Of a DNA stretch of 64,000 nucleotides, positions 19,553 to 28,253 are shown piece by piece (within the stretch, counting starts at the first letter, position 1; every line of letters starts with the position of its first letter). This stretch comes from a candidate division KSB1 bacterium (GTDB lineage: Bacteria; Zhuqueibacterota; Zhuqueibacteria; Residuimicrobiales; Krinioviventaceae). The stretch covers positions 2,480,001-2,544,000 of the forward strand of contig JAXHMJ010000005.1 in NCBI GenBank assembly GCA_034521575.1, read 5' to 3'. Below the pieces are notes generated by a model. The model ran no database searches and was not told the DNA's origin. It saw only the letters and a list, made by a program, of their open reading frames with translations. Both the position numbers and the translations under genes were made by a program.

Positions 19553-20434
19553 TTACTGTTTTGGTAAATATTTGATCATGACCAATTGATTACCATAGAG
19601 TGAGTTGCGAATATAATCCACTTTATCCATAGCACGGCGTATGATGTGCAGTCCCATTCCACCGCCCCGGCTCTTGGACGCCGCTTCGGTTATGTTGAAT
19701 TCCGAAGCTTGTTCAGCATCAAATCCTTTTCCGTGATCCACAATGCTGATTTTGAGCATATCCTCCGCTTCATCGACGGCTACCTGGATTTTTGAATAGG
19801 GTGCGCCGCGCCGCGCGTGCTCAATGGCATTCAGGCAGGCCTCGTAAACTGCAATGTTGATGCGGCTGAGGTCGCCTTTGTTAAACCCCATCTCTTTTGC
19901 GTGTACGGCAACGAAATCGCAAGCTTTATACAGAGCGCTGTGCTCATAGGGAATGTCAATTACGCGATGCCTTTTAATTTCAGAGCTCGGGAGATTGGGA
20001 TGTTCTTTTTGCGTGTCTTTTGTCTGTAGGGGCGATTCTGCAGGGGGGGGTACAGTTCGCGCTGCATGCGGCAGATGGGTTTCGAGCGCTTGAATCAGTT
20101 TTTCCTCATCCGGTGCAATTGACAGATAATCCGCCGGGTTAAATTCAGAAAGCGCTGACCTAAAAGTGCGCCCGGCGTTGACAATATAAAGATCGCCTCC
20201 CATTCTGCGGAGGGTTCCGGTGAGTTCGCACAGGAGAGCGGTGATTGCATCCGTCAGTGTGTCATTGAATCCGAAATCAATGATAAACGTATTGCTCTCT
20301 TTGCTATGGGTTTTTATTTTGTTGTAGAGAGATTGAATGAACTCGGTGTCCGAATCGATTCGGGTCGGGATTAGTTTTATGATTTCACCCTTTGGGCCCA
20401 TTCGTTGTATCTGGATCGTATCTTTTTTTACCAT
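19553..20434 (-). CDS. STAS domain fused to RsbW-like HATPase (anti-sigma/anti-anti-sigma type regulator)
   Basis: The N-terminal part (about residues 1-115) has the STAS layout (NTFIIDFGFNDTLTDAITALL, LRRMGGDLYIVNAG) of anti-sigma factor antagonists. A Pro-rich linker (about 118-155) joins an RsbW/SpoIIAB-type GHKL ATPase: N box EACLNAIEHA, G1 box DHGKGF and G2 box GGGMGLHIIRR. In partner-switching systems these two modules are normally separate proteins: the kinase phosphorylates the STAS protein and releases a sigma factor. Fusion suggests intramolecular control. A run of eight C in the linker codons is a possible slippage site. First gene of the minus-strand operon; no sigma factor is seen nearby. 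Confidence 0.82.
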   Translation of the reverse strand: MVKKDTIQIQRMGPKGEIIKLIPTRIDSDTEFIQSLYNKIKTHSKESNTFIIDFGFNDTLTDAITALLCELTGTLRRMGGDLYIVNAGRTFRSALSEFNPADYLSIAPDEEKLIQALETHLPHAARTVPPPAESPLQTKDTQKEHPNLPSSEIKRHRVIDIPYEHSALYKACDFVAVHAKEMGFNKGDLSRINIAVYEACLNAIEHARRGAPYSKIQVAVDEAEDMLKISIVDHGKGFDAEQASEFNITEAASKSRGGGMGLHIIRRAMDKVDYIRNSLYGNQLVMIKYLPKQ

Positions 20435-20625
20435 AAATGTACTCTGGTCGATTGTCCAATAGAATATTTTGCTGCTTAAAAAATACGGTTATATCTTCTG
20501 GTTGTCAAGTTTTTTATTATGTATATGCCCGATATGACAAAAGTTAACAATATCACAGCAAAAAGTGATTGCACATTTATATAAAATTCATTATTATCTT
20601 ATAGTTAAATGAATATGAGAGAATC

Positions 20626-21471
20626 ATGGCAAAAGGCGAGCAGACGCGTCTGATTTTTGAGAACACCAACTCGACCCATCAATTGCTTGATGGTTTGGAA
20701 TTAACCCGGCCACTTGTCGTGTTCGATTTGGAAACCACCGGGCTTGATATTGAACTGGATCGCATTATACAGTTTGCGTTTTTGCGGGTCAATCCAGACC
20801 GCTCTATTGAAGAATGGCAGGAATTGGTCAATCCAGCCATTCCTATCCCCCCGGAGGCTTCGAGAGTTCATGGTATTACGGATGATCAGGTAGCCGGTCA
20901 ACCTGACTTTTCGCACTTTGCACCTGTTGTGCTACATTATATAAACAACAGTGATCTTTGTGGCTTTAACATTGCGCAATTTGATGTGCCGTTTCTGCAG
21001 GCCGAAATGCAGAGAAACGGATATCCTCTGGATACGGATCAAATTAGAATCATTGATGCAAAAACGATTTATCATATGAAGGAACCGCGCGATCTGGCTT
21101 CCGCCTATCGTTTTTATTGTCAGGCTGAACATAACGATGCTCATGATGCCATGGGTGATGTGCGAGTCACATTGGATGTGTTGGATGCTCAACTTAAAAC
21201 ATATTCTGATCTGCCCAGGACCATGAACGCGTTGGTGGCGTACTGTTCTCCCAGGGATGACCGTTTTGTCACCTCTGACCGCAAGTTTTACTGGAGACAC
21301 GGCAAAGCATTGATTAATTTTGGTAAATATCGCGGCAAATCTCTGGAATTTCTTTCCTCCCATGATCCCGGCTATCTCAAGTGGATCATTGACGGAAATT
21401 TTGCCAAAGACACCAAAGACGTTTGCCGGGATGCATTGAACGGACAATTTCCCTCCCGTGAGGATATTTGA
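20626..21471 (+). CDS. DnaQ-like 3-5 exonuclease with C-terminal DUF3820-type domain
   Basis: The exonuclease core spans about residues 25-190. Exo I is VVFDLETTGLD, Exo II is LCGFNIAQFDVPFL and Exo III is HDAMGDVRVTLDVLD, giving the DEDDh acidic set and histidine. A separate C-terminal region (about 220-275) has FGKYRGKSLEFLSSHDPGYLKWI, typical of DUF3820-like domains attached to exonucleases. It may proofread or degrade DNA or RNA; this family includes epsilon-like and RNase T-like members. It is divergent from the STAS-HATPase operon across a 191-bp AT-rich gap and is followed 49 bp later by glycosyltransferase genes. Confidence 0.85.
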   Translation: MAKGEQTRLIFENTNSTHQLLDGLELTRPLVVFDLETTGLDIELDRIIQFAFLRVNPDRSIEEWQELVNPAIPIPPEASRVHGITDDQVAGQPDFSHFAPVVLHYINNSDLCGFNIAQFDVPFLQAEMQRNGYPLDTDQIRIIDAKTIYHMKEPRDLASAYRFYCQAEHNDAHDAMGDVRVTLDVLDAQLKTYSDLPRTMNALVAYCSPRDDRFVTSDRKFYWRHGKALINFGKYRGKSLEFLSSHDPGYLKWIIDGNFAKDTKDVCRDALNGQFPSREDI

Positions 21472-21520
21472 CTGAATACAGGAGCAAAATCGGCAACCAA
21501 AACAGGACAAGCAACGAATT

Positions 21521-22360
21521 ATGAAAACCAGTGTTATACTACCGCTACGGGGAAATCAGGAGCATTTGCGTAAAGCTATATTTAGTTTACAAAATCAATC
21601 ATTCCAGCCGGATGAGGTGATTATCTCGGACGGGAATGCCGATGAAGAGGTGGTTGAATTCCTGAACCATGAAAAAGATAACTTTTCATTTGCGGTCCGC
21701 TATATTCGCCAATTGGAAAGCCGTGAAAACGGCGCACAGTGCCGAAACAATGCCATTCGGGCTTGCCGGGGGAGTATCCTGATTTTACTTGAAGAGTCGC
21801 TTGTTTTCAGCCGGGATTTGTTAAAGACGTTTATAGACAATGTACAGGAGAATAGCTTTGTCGTTGCTCATCCGGTCCTGCTGTCACAGGAACAAAGCGT
21901 CGGGATTACGCAGGAGGTCATCAAGGCTAATGATCTATTATCTGTGCTGAATGATAAACAGGCCAAACAACTGGACAAGGTCCTCAAAGACAAACAGTTT
22001 AAACGCTTTTTATTCCAATCCGGCTCTAGTGATATTGCTGCGGAATTGACAGAGGCTGCCTATTGCATCTGGAAACATGATTTGAAAAAGGTGAATGGTT
22101 TCGATGAAAAAATCACCGGCTGGGGAGGCGAATACATCGATTTGGGACGACGTTTATATAATGCCGGATTTCAGCGCAAGAATCCCGGGAAGAATGATTT
22201 TGCCTTGCGATTGTTTCGTGAATCACGCTCTGATAATAATCGAAATCACAACTATGAAAAACAACGTTTTGTTCAGATCAATAAAGGCGATTACGACTGT
22301 CTGTTCGGTCTGAGTAATCCCGTTAATGATAATATTACACTTTTCCTTGATATAAAGTAA
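21521..22360 (+). CDS. Family 2 glycosyltransferase
   Basis: The N-terminus MKTSVILPLRGNQEHLRKAI and QSFQPDEVIISDGN match a GT-A fold nucleotide-sugar binding segment. The usual DxD is not obvious (LLEESLVF sits at that place), and the C-terminal half has GFDEKITGWGGEYIDLGRRL, the acceptor-side motif of GT2/GT27-like enzymes. It is the first of three glycosyltransferases with short spacing and likely acts in LPS or capsule assembly on the cytoplasmic face. Donor and acceptor are unknown. Confidence 0.82.
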   Translation: MKTSVILPLRGNQEHLRKAIFSLQNQSFQPDEVIISDGNADEEVVEFLNHEKDNFSFAVRYIRQLESRENGAQCRNNAIRACRGSILILLEESLVFSRDLLKTFIDNVQENSFVVAHPVLLSQEQSVGITQEVIKANDLLSVLNDKQAKQLDKVLKDKQFKRFLFQSGSSDIAAELTEAAYCIWKHDLKKVNGFDEKITGWGGEYIDLGRRLYNAGFQRKNPGKNDFALRLFRESRSDNNRNHNYEKQRFVQINKGDYDCLFGLSNPVNDNITLFLDIK

Positions 22361-22366
22361 AATACC

Positions 22367-23113
22367 ATGAACGGGGCGGTTACTGCTACAATTATCACAC
22401 TAAATGAAGAGGTCAATATCGGCCGCTGCCTGGAGTCTCTGAACTGGGCGGATGATATTGTGGTTGTGGATTCCGGATCCGGCGATGCAACGCTGGATAT
22501 CTGCAGGGGCTTTAACTGCCGGATTTACAATATTGACTGGCGCGGATTTGGCGCCACCAAGCAATTTGCACTTGAACAGGCCGGGACCGAATGGGTGTTG
22601 TCCATTGATGCAGACGAAGAGGTCAGTGATGCACTGCGTCAGCAAATCAAAGATGTGATCAATGATCCGGCCTCTTTGAACGGATACAAAATTCAGCGCT
22701 GTTCCCGTTATCTGGGATCATTTATCCGTCACAGCGGCTGGGAACATGATCGTCCGCTTCGTCTGTTAAGGAAATCCTGCGGCAGATTCGACCTAAAGTC
22801 CGTTCACGAATCGATTCATCTGCAGGGGCCTGCTGGATTATTAAAAGCTCCGCTATATCATTACCCTTATCCGGATATTTCTACTCATATTGATAAAATG
22901 AACCGTTACTCTGAGCTGGGCGCCCAGGAACTGGCAAAAAAAGGGCGAAACAGTTCACCTGCTGCAGCTGTTCTGCATGGAACAGGCAAGTTTCTGAAAA
23001 TGTATTTACTAAAGGCAGGTTTTTTGGACGGTGCGGCGGGCTTTGTTTTGGCAAAAAATTCTGCGTTCGGAGTTTATTTAAAATATATTAAATTATGGAA
23101 AATGAACCGCTGA
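22367..23113 (+). CDS. WaaE/KdtX-type family 2 glycosyltransferase
   Basis: This 248-residue GT2 enzyme opens with ATIITLNEEVNIGRCLESL, then WADDIVVVDSGSGDATLDIC and the DxD-like DADEEVS. This pattern is characteristic of LPS core glucosyl/heptosyltransferases of the WaaE class. A basic C-terminus with an amphipathic segment (KFLKMYLLKAGFLDG) fits membrane association. It starts 6 bp after the previous gene and overlaps the next by 19 bases, so the three are co-transcribed. Likely role: core oligosaccharide extension; exact linkage unknown. Confidence 0.87.
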   Translation: MNGAVTATIITLNEEVNIGRCLESLNWADDIVVVDSGSGDATLDICRGFNCRIYNIDWRGFGATKQFALEQAGTEWVLSIDADEEVSDALRQQIKDVINDPASLNGYKIQRCSRYLGSFIRHSGWEHDRPLRLLRKSCGRFDLKSVHESIHLQGPAGLLKAPLYHYPYPDISTHIDKMNRYSELGAQELAKKGRNSSPAAAVLHGTGKFLKMYLLKAGFLDGAAGFVLAKNSAFGVYLKYIKLWKMNR

Positions 23114-24204
23114 AACTACTACATGTTGACGCCGGACGTGAGTGGCGGGGCGGCCAACAACAGATTGCCTATCTTTTAAAAGGTCTCTCTGAACGCGGAT
23201 ATTTACAGTATATGCTTTGTCCGGTCCAGTCCGGGCTCAACGATATTTGCCGTGAATACAGTATCCCCTGCTATAACGCATTGTTGCGCGGGGAATTTGA
23301 TGTCCGTTCTATGCGAACCATTGCGTTGCTTTCACGCTTTTACGGTATCAATGTTCTGCATGCCCATTGCGCGCATTCCCTGGCTTTATGCCAGGGGTCG
23401 CGTTTTTTCTACCACAAACCGCGTTTGATTGCCGCCCGGCGTGTTGATTTTTCCGTGCGCAAAAAGGTCATCGGGGCATGGAAATACAAAAATCCCAGAG
23501 TCGATCGAATTATCTGTGTTTCAAAAGCCATTGAACGAATTTTGATACGTGACGGTGTGCCGCCCGATCGCCTCACCACCGTGTACAGTGGTGTGGACCT
23601 GCAAAAGTTTGCCGATTCTGTCCCGGTCAGGCGCGCTGAACTGGATATACCGCAACATCATTTCGTGATCGGGACCATTGCAGCGCTGGCCGATCATAAA
23701 GATTATCCCAATCTAATGCACGCAGCCAGACTTGTGCTGGATCAGCGTCGGGATATTACCTTTCTGGCCCTGGGAGACGGGCCGGAAAAAACCAAACTGG
23801 AACTCCTTGCCCGGGATCTTGATTTGGGAACACAGTTTAAATTTATGGGACATCAAACCGATGTCGGCTCGTTTCTAAAGGCTTTTGATCTGTTTGTGCT
23901 CGCCTCCAAAACAGAAGGTCTGGGAACCTCAATACTGGATGCCCAGGCCGCCGGTCTTCCGGTTGTGGCAACGCGAGCAGGCGGTATCCCGGAACTCATT
24001 CAGCATCACAGGTCCGGTCTTCTTGTCAGACCGCGTCAGCCGTTTGAATTGGCGGAAGCTCTGTTGAAACTGCTAAACAACAAGCCGCTGTGTGAAAAAA
24101 TTGCCCGGCAGGGGAAAAAGCATGCCTCCCGTTTTGATTGGCGCCATATGGCCGGGAAGACGGCGGAAGTTTATCGAGAGGTACTTGACTCTGGCGATTA
24201 TTAA
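23095..24204 (+). CDS. Family 4 glycosyltransferase
   Basis: A GT-B fold enzyme of 369 residues. The N-terminal domain begins with HVDAGREWRGGQQQIAYLLKGL. The C-terminal domain has the family 4 motif DLFVLASKTEGLGTSILDAQAAGLPVVATRAGGIPE (residues about 265-300) with the donor-binding EGLG glutamate. It uses a retaining mechanism and probably an NDP-sugar. It overlaps the WaaE-like gene, so the pair likely add successive LPS or capsule sugars. No transmembrane helices are visible. Confidence 0.88.
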   Translation: MENEPLKLLHVDAGREWRGGQQQIAYLLKGLSERGYLQYMLCPVQSGLNDICREYSIPCYNALLRGEFDVRSMRTIALLSRFYGINVLHAHCAHSLALCQGSRFFYHKPRLIAARRVDFSVRKKVIGAWKYKNPRVDRIICVSKAIERILIRDGVPPDRLTTVYSGVDLQKFADSVPVRRAELDIPQHHFVIGTIAALADHKDYPNLMHAARLVLDQRRDITFLALGDGPEKTKLELLARDLDLGTQFKFMGHQTDVGSFLKAFDLFVLASKTEGLGTSILDAQAAGLPVVATRAGGIPELIQHHRSGLLVRPRQPFELAEALLKLLNNKPLCEKIARQGKKHASRFDWRHMAGKTAEVYREVLDSGDY

Positions 24205-24368
24205 AGATTCTATACAAATCATTCTTGTTCCGAGGTGTAGGGACTATCGAATCATTGATTTTAATATTGCTCTCAAAGACTGCGATATCAGCTGATTCTG
24301 CATGAAACAGAGTTTGATTCAGCGCAACTGGTACAGTTTTATGAAACGTACAGTCAGAGGAAAGCGTT

Positions 24369-25478
24369 TTAACTGGCCGCTTTTCCGATCATACCGAGAA
24401 ATGTATTGTAAATGTCATCGGTAATTTTACTCTCGTTCTCGTCCAGCCCCAGCCGAACAATTACCATGTTCCAGCTGGGAATGACAAACAGATCATTGTT
24501 ATTAAAACCTGAAGCGGCATAGGTATCCAAAGGCGCGTCCGGCCATTTTTTATTGCCATCCGGGCCGGTTCCGTTGATCCACCAATTGTAACCATAGGTG
24601 CCGGGACCTTTTTCCATGTACCCTGACAACGGCATATCGGCGGGAACCTGTACCTGAGTGGCCTGTGAAACCCAGGATTCATCAACGAGCTGCTCACCGC
24701 TCCAGTTTCCGTTGTTTAAAAACAACAGACCGAACCGGGCAAGGTCCAGGCTGGAAATTTTTAGCTGTTCATGATTGCCGGCACCGCAGACCACATCCCC
24801 GTCGTCTGCCGGCAGTTTTCCCCATTTCCAGTTCTCATCTGCAATACCAATGGGTTGTGCAATTCGATCGGCGAAAAGCTGATCCAGAGAGGTGTCGGAA
24901 ATATGTTTTAATACATTGGCAAATTGATTCATTGCTGAATCCCAGTATGCAAAATGAGTGCCGGGATCAAACAGAGGATAGGGGTCCGGAGAAAAGGGCA
25001 TCATGCTGGGTCCGTGTTTGTAACCGCCCTGAGGGTCGTCTCCAATGGCACGGTAGCCGGATGTCATGTTGGCAAAATGCTCCAGCGTGACTTGGGCATA
25101 GTAGGCATCGAGGGATGTGACGTATTCGCTTGCGTGTGTTTCCAGGGTGCATTTGCCGTCCTGAATCAGTAATCCCAGTATCGTGCTGGTAAACGTTTTG
25201 GCCACCGACCAGACACTATGAACATGATCTGCGTTCTCACCTTTCCAGAGTAGATAACCGTTTTTAACGATGACCAGTTCTTTACTGCTGTCACTGCCTG
25301 CATGTTCCGCAAGATACGATATGGCATTTTGCAGCTTGGCTGCGTCCAGCCCCAATTCGGCAGGGTCTTTAGTCTCCCAATCATTGCCTGGAAACACCTG
25401 GGCGTGAATGGATGTGGAATATATTAGAACGAGCAGGAAGAGAGTAAGTGTTTTGAAAAAGACTGAAAGTGGTTGCAT
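24369..25478 (-). CDS. Exported beta-lactamase-family serine hydrolase
   Basis: A signal peptide (MQPLSVFFKTLTLFLLVLIYSTSIHAQ) precedes a class C beta-lactamase or DD-peptidase fold. The SxxK nucleophile motif is SVWSVAKTFTS, near residue 93. The Tyr motif is represented by YWDSAMNQF. The fold continues with GNHEQLKISSLDLARFGLLFLNNG and ends NNNDLFVIPSWNMVIVRLGL. Family members include esterases, D-amino peptidases and 6-aminohexanoate hydrolases, so antibiotic resistance should not be assumed. It is monocistronic and divergent from the Tat-exported oxidoreductase gene across 418 bp. Confidence 0.85.
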   Translation of the reverse strand: MQPLSVFFKTLTLFLLVLIYSTSIHAQVFPGNDWETKDPAELGLDAAKLQNAISYLAEHAGSDSSKELVIVKNGYLLWKGENADHVHSVWSVAKTFTSTILGLLIQDGKCTLETHASEYVTSLDAYYAQVTLEHFANMTSGYRAIGDDPQGGYKHGPSMMPFSPDPYPLFDPGTHFAYWDSAMNQFANVLKHISDTSLDQLFADRIAQPIGIADENWKWGKLPADDGDVVCGAGNHEQLKISSLDLARFGLLFLNNGNWSGEQLVDESWVSQATQVQVPADMPLSGYMEKGPGTYGYNWWINGTGPDGNKKWPDAPLDTYAASGFNNNDLFVIPSWNMVIVRLGLDENESKITDDIYNTFLGMIGKAAS

Positions 25479-25896
25479 GACATGTTCTCCATATTACCAA
25501 GTGTACCGGTATCAACACGGAGTAATAAATGAATCCCCGGTACAGTGCTGCGGGTCGATCAGTTGAAAGGACGCTGTAGAGTAGAAAAAATTACAAGCGG
25601 AATATAACAGGATTTTTAAACAATTGCAAAATATTCTACAAATATTTTGCATTAAAGTCAGTCCTTCGCTCTGCAATGATTATAATAGGGCTATTAAGTT
25701 GTTGAAAATAAATAGATAAAGTGCGCTTTTGGTTTTCCTGGGTGTGACAATTTTTTACACCTTGTGAAACAGGCTTGTCCACGATATGGCTAAATTCCTA
25801 AAGAAAAAAATCATTTGTTCTTTAAAATAAAACTGTTATTTTTACAATAGCTTAAAGCGGTTCAAAATTATGTATCAAGGAAAAGAGGAGAGCAAA
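25479..25896. other. Intergenic region between divergent genes
   Basis: This 418-bp AT-rich stretch separates two divergent, exported-protein genes and holds their promoters. It contains the palindrome at 25625-25651, an in-frame upstream ATG at 25870 of the following gene with no ribosome site of its own, and no other supported gene or repeat. Confidence 0.6.
25625..25651. promoter_or_regulatory. Perfect inverted repeat, possible operator
   Basis: TGCAAAATATT and AATATTTTGCA are perfect 11-base arms around the 5-base spacer CTACA. It has no T tract, so it is not a usual terminator. Its place 147 bp upstream of the serine hydrolase ATG and 246 bp upstream of the oxidoreductase ATG fits a binding site for a dimeric regulator, which is inference. 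Confidence 0.5.
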
Positions 25897-27288
25897 ATGA
25901 AAACATTTTCAAGGCGCGATTTTTTAACCACAGCCGGGGCTGCTGCGGGGAGCGTAATGCTATCATCTCCGGTGCATGGTTCGTCGCGTAAAAAACGTAT
26001 AGTGCTGGTAGGCACCGGGGTGCGGGGAACAGGCTTTTGGGGCAGAAATATTGTGCAGCAATACTCTGACCTGGTCGAGTTTGTCGGATTATGTGATATC
26101 AATCCGGGGCGTTTAAAGTTTGCCCGGTCTTTTATGGGAATTGACTGTTCGGTTTACACGGATTTTGACACGATGATCCGGGAAACCAATCCGGATATGG
26201 TTATTGTGACCACAGTTGATGCAACACACCATCAATATATTGTCAAAAGTCTGGACCTGGGTCTGGATGTCCTGACGGAAAAACCCATGACCACAGACGA
26301 ACGGAAATGTCAAGAGATACTGGATGCCGAAAGACGCAGCGGGAAAGAGCTTATTGTCGGATTTAATTACCGCTGGGCTCCGTATATGACAAAAATCAAA
26401 GATTTACTGCACAAACAGTCGATCGGTAATGTCCGGACCGTTGATTTTCACTGGTATCTGAATACGTATCACGGCGCTTCATATTTCAGACGCTGGCACG
26501 GACAGCGGGAATACAGCGGTACATTGTGGGTGCACAAGGCTACACATCATTTTGACCTGTTGAACTGGTGGATTGATTCCGAGCCTGTGGAGGTTTTTGC
26601 TTACGGCGACCTGGAGCATTACGGCAGCAACCATTCCTTCCGGGGTGATAAATGCCGGACTTGTCCTCACAAAGAAAAATGTAAATTTTTCTGGGATATT
26701 ACTGAAAATGAGCATTATATGAATCTTTATGTCGCCAATGAAAAATATGACGGATATATCCGCGACAACTGTCTGTTCAGACATGAGATCAATATCTATG
26801 ATAAAATGAGCGCGCAGATAAAGTATGCAAACGGCGTTATTGTCAATTATTCGTTGACAACCTACTCACCTTTTGAAGGGTGGAGGACGGCCTTTAACGG
26901 ATTTGATGGCAGACTCGAAGCATGGCTGGATATTCCCTGGATCAGCGGAGCTTCGGTGGATCAAGCTGAAATGCATGCTGCAGAAATGGATCAGGGAGCC
27001 TCGGCCGCAGAACAATATGAACCGATTATTGTTCATAACAACTGGCAAAAGCATAATGTCATCAAAGTTCCGCATTCGCGCGGCGGACACGGAGGCGGCG
27101 ATAAGCGAATGCAGGACCGAATCTTTTTAGACCCCAATGCTCCGGATCCGCTGGGTCACGCCGCTGGAAGTCGGGATGGGGCCATGTCTATTCTTATCGG
27201 TATTGCGGCAAGAAAAAGTATTGAATCCGGGGAAGCGGTGCGAATCGCTGAATTGACTGACCTGCAGCCGCGTGAGAAACGCTTGTAA
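25897..27288 (+). CDS. Gfo/Idh/MocA-family oxidoreductase with Tat signal
   Basis: Start chosen at ATG 25897, placed just after GGAGAGCAAA; ATG 25870 is in frame but unsupported. A twin-arginine signal (SRRDFLTTAGAAAG) leads into a Rossmann fold with RIVLVGTGVRGTGFWGRNI, the EKPMTT motif (about residue 130) and the second domain with HATHHFDLLNWW. The protein is therefore folded in the cytoplasm with its NAD(P) cofactor and moved by Tat. Four Cys in CRTCPHKEKCKFF suggest a metal or Fe-S site in the C-terminal half, uncommon for this family. Exported Gfo/Idh/MocA proteins often act on sugars or glycosides. It ends at a hairpin terminator. Confidence 0.86.
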   Translation: MKTFSRRDFLTTAGAAAGSVMLSSPVHGSSRKKRIVLVGTGVRGTGFWGRNIVQQYSDLVEFVGLCDINPGRLKFARSFMGIDCSVYTDFDTMIRETNPDMVIVTTVDATHHQYIVKSLDLGLDVLTEKPMTTDERKCQEILDAERRSGKELIVGFNYRWAPYMTKIKDLLHKQSIGNVRTVDFHWYLNTYHGASYFRRWHGQREYSGTLWVHKATHHFDLLNWWIDSEPVEVFAYGDLEHYGSNHSFRGDKCRTCPHKEKCKFFWDITENEHYMNLYVANEKYDGYIRDNCLFRHEINIYDKMSAQIKYANGVIVNYSLTTYSPFEGWRTAFNGFDGRLEAWLDIPWISGASVDQAEMHAAEMDQGASAAEQYEPIIVHNNWQKHNVIKVPHSRGGHGGGDKRMQDRIFLDPNAPDPLGHAAGSRDGAMSILIGIAARKSIESGEAVRIAELTDLQPREKRL

Positions 27289-27295
27289 TTTATTC

Positions 27296-27340
27296 AACAG
27301 TGCAGCGGCTTTTGTCGCTGCACTGTTAACTTGATTTTTC
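27296..27340 (+). terminator. Hairpin terminator after the oxidoreductase gene
   Basis: AACAGTGCAGCG pairs with CGCTGCACTGTT over 12 bp around an 8-base loop (27308-27315). The following T tract is short and interrupted, so it may be an incomplete terminator. Confidence 0.65.
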
Positions 27341-27455
27341 CTGCTTTTTTGAATATATTAAAAACTCGTGTCGTTCCAAAGGGTTGATTGCCCCATTTGC
27401 GAGTGGTATTGCTTCGATTTGATTAAATCACTGTATAACCTTCAGGGTGCCATAA

Positions 27456-28232
27456 ATGCTTACAACGGTAAAACGGCTATTTGTGCCTGCTGTCAATTAT
27501 TGGGGTGCACGAAAAGAAACCAGACATTTTGACTATCCCCCTTTGCTGATCGGTGGATGCGGCAGATCCGGAACCACGATTCTGCTCTCGATTGTTTCCG
27601 CTCATCCCGCTCTGTTTACCATTCCTGAAGAGCTGGGGATGTTTAATCGCGCTGTAGAATCCGATGACGGCCATATTGTTCCCGGACGAATTGACAGGTT
27701 GTATCGGTACATTTTATTCAACCGAATCCCGTCTTCGTGCAGATTTTGGTGTGAAAAGACACCCAGGAATGTGCTCTACCTTGACAAGATCGACCGGTAT
27801 TTTGGCGGACGGTTTAAATTTATTCATATCATTCGCGATGCCAGGGATGTCGTCCTGTCGCAACATCCCAGTGAGCCGGAGCGATACTGGGTGAGTCCCG
27901 AACGATGGGTTCGGGATGTTTCCGCCGGATTGGAGTATGATGAACATCCAAGTGTATTAACCCTTTATTATGAAAATTTGATTCTCGAATTCGAATCGAC
28001 AGTCAATAAAATTTGTCAATTTTTAAATATTCCTGTAACCGAGGAGATTTTAAATTGGTATAAACATACGCAGGTCAAACAATCCCGCGCCTATTATGAA
28101 AAGGTTGAACAGCTTTTTCAAAAATCAATCGGGAAATGGAAACAGGAAAAACATCGCGAGCGGGTAAAGGATGTGCTGGGATACGTGCCGGCCAAAGAAT
28201 TGCTGGAACGGCTCGGCTATTTGCAATCCTGA
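27456..28232 (+). CDS. Sulfotransferase-family protein
   Basis: The 258-residue protein has the PAPS 5-phosphosulfate loop at its start (LLIGGCGRSGTTILLSIVSAHP) and a 3-phosphate element (FKFIHIIRDARDVVLSQHP, residues about 122-140). These enzymes move a sulfuryl group from PAPS to a carbohydrate or other hydroxyl acceptor. It has no signal peptide or membrane helix. It lies beside a second sulfotransferase and a glycosyltransferase, so a sulfated surface glycan is plausible (inference). Starts at ATG 27456 with a weak ribosome site. Confidence 0.82.
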   Translation: MLTTVKRLFVPAVNYWGARKETRHFDYPPLLIGGCGRSGTTILLSIVSAHPALFTIPEELGMFNRAVESDDGHIVPGRIDRLYRYILFNRIPSSCRFWCEKTPRNVLYLDKIDRYFGGRFKFIHIIRDARDVVLSQHPSEPERYWVSPERWVRDVSAGLEYDEHPSVLTLYYENLILEFESTVNKICQFLNIPVTEEILNWYKHTQVKQSRAYYEKVEQLFQKSIGKWKQEKHRERVKDVLGYVPAKELLERLGYLQS

Positions 28233-28253
28233 TTTTTAACGGGTAGAGTAGAT

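Noticed and set aside
24205-24368. Possible gene remnant between GT4 and serine hydrolase genes
   Set aside because: A 30-codon open stretch at its end (ILHETEFDSAQLVQFYE) looks protein-like, but no family was recognised and stops lie just upstream.
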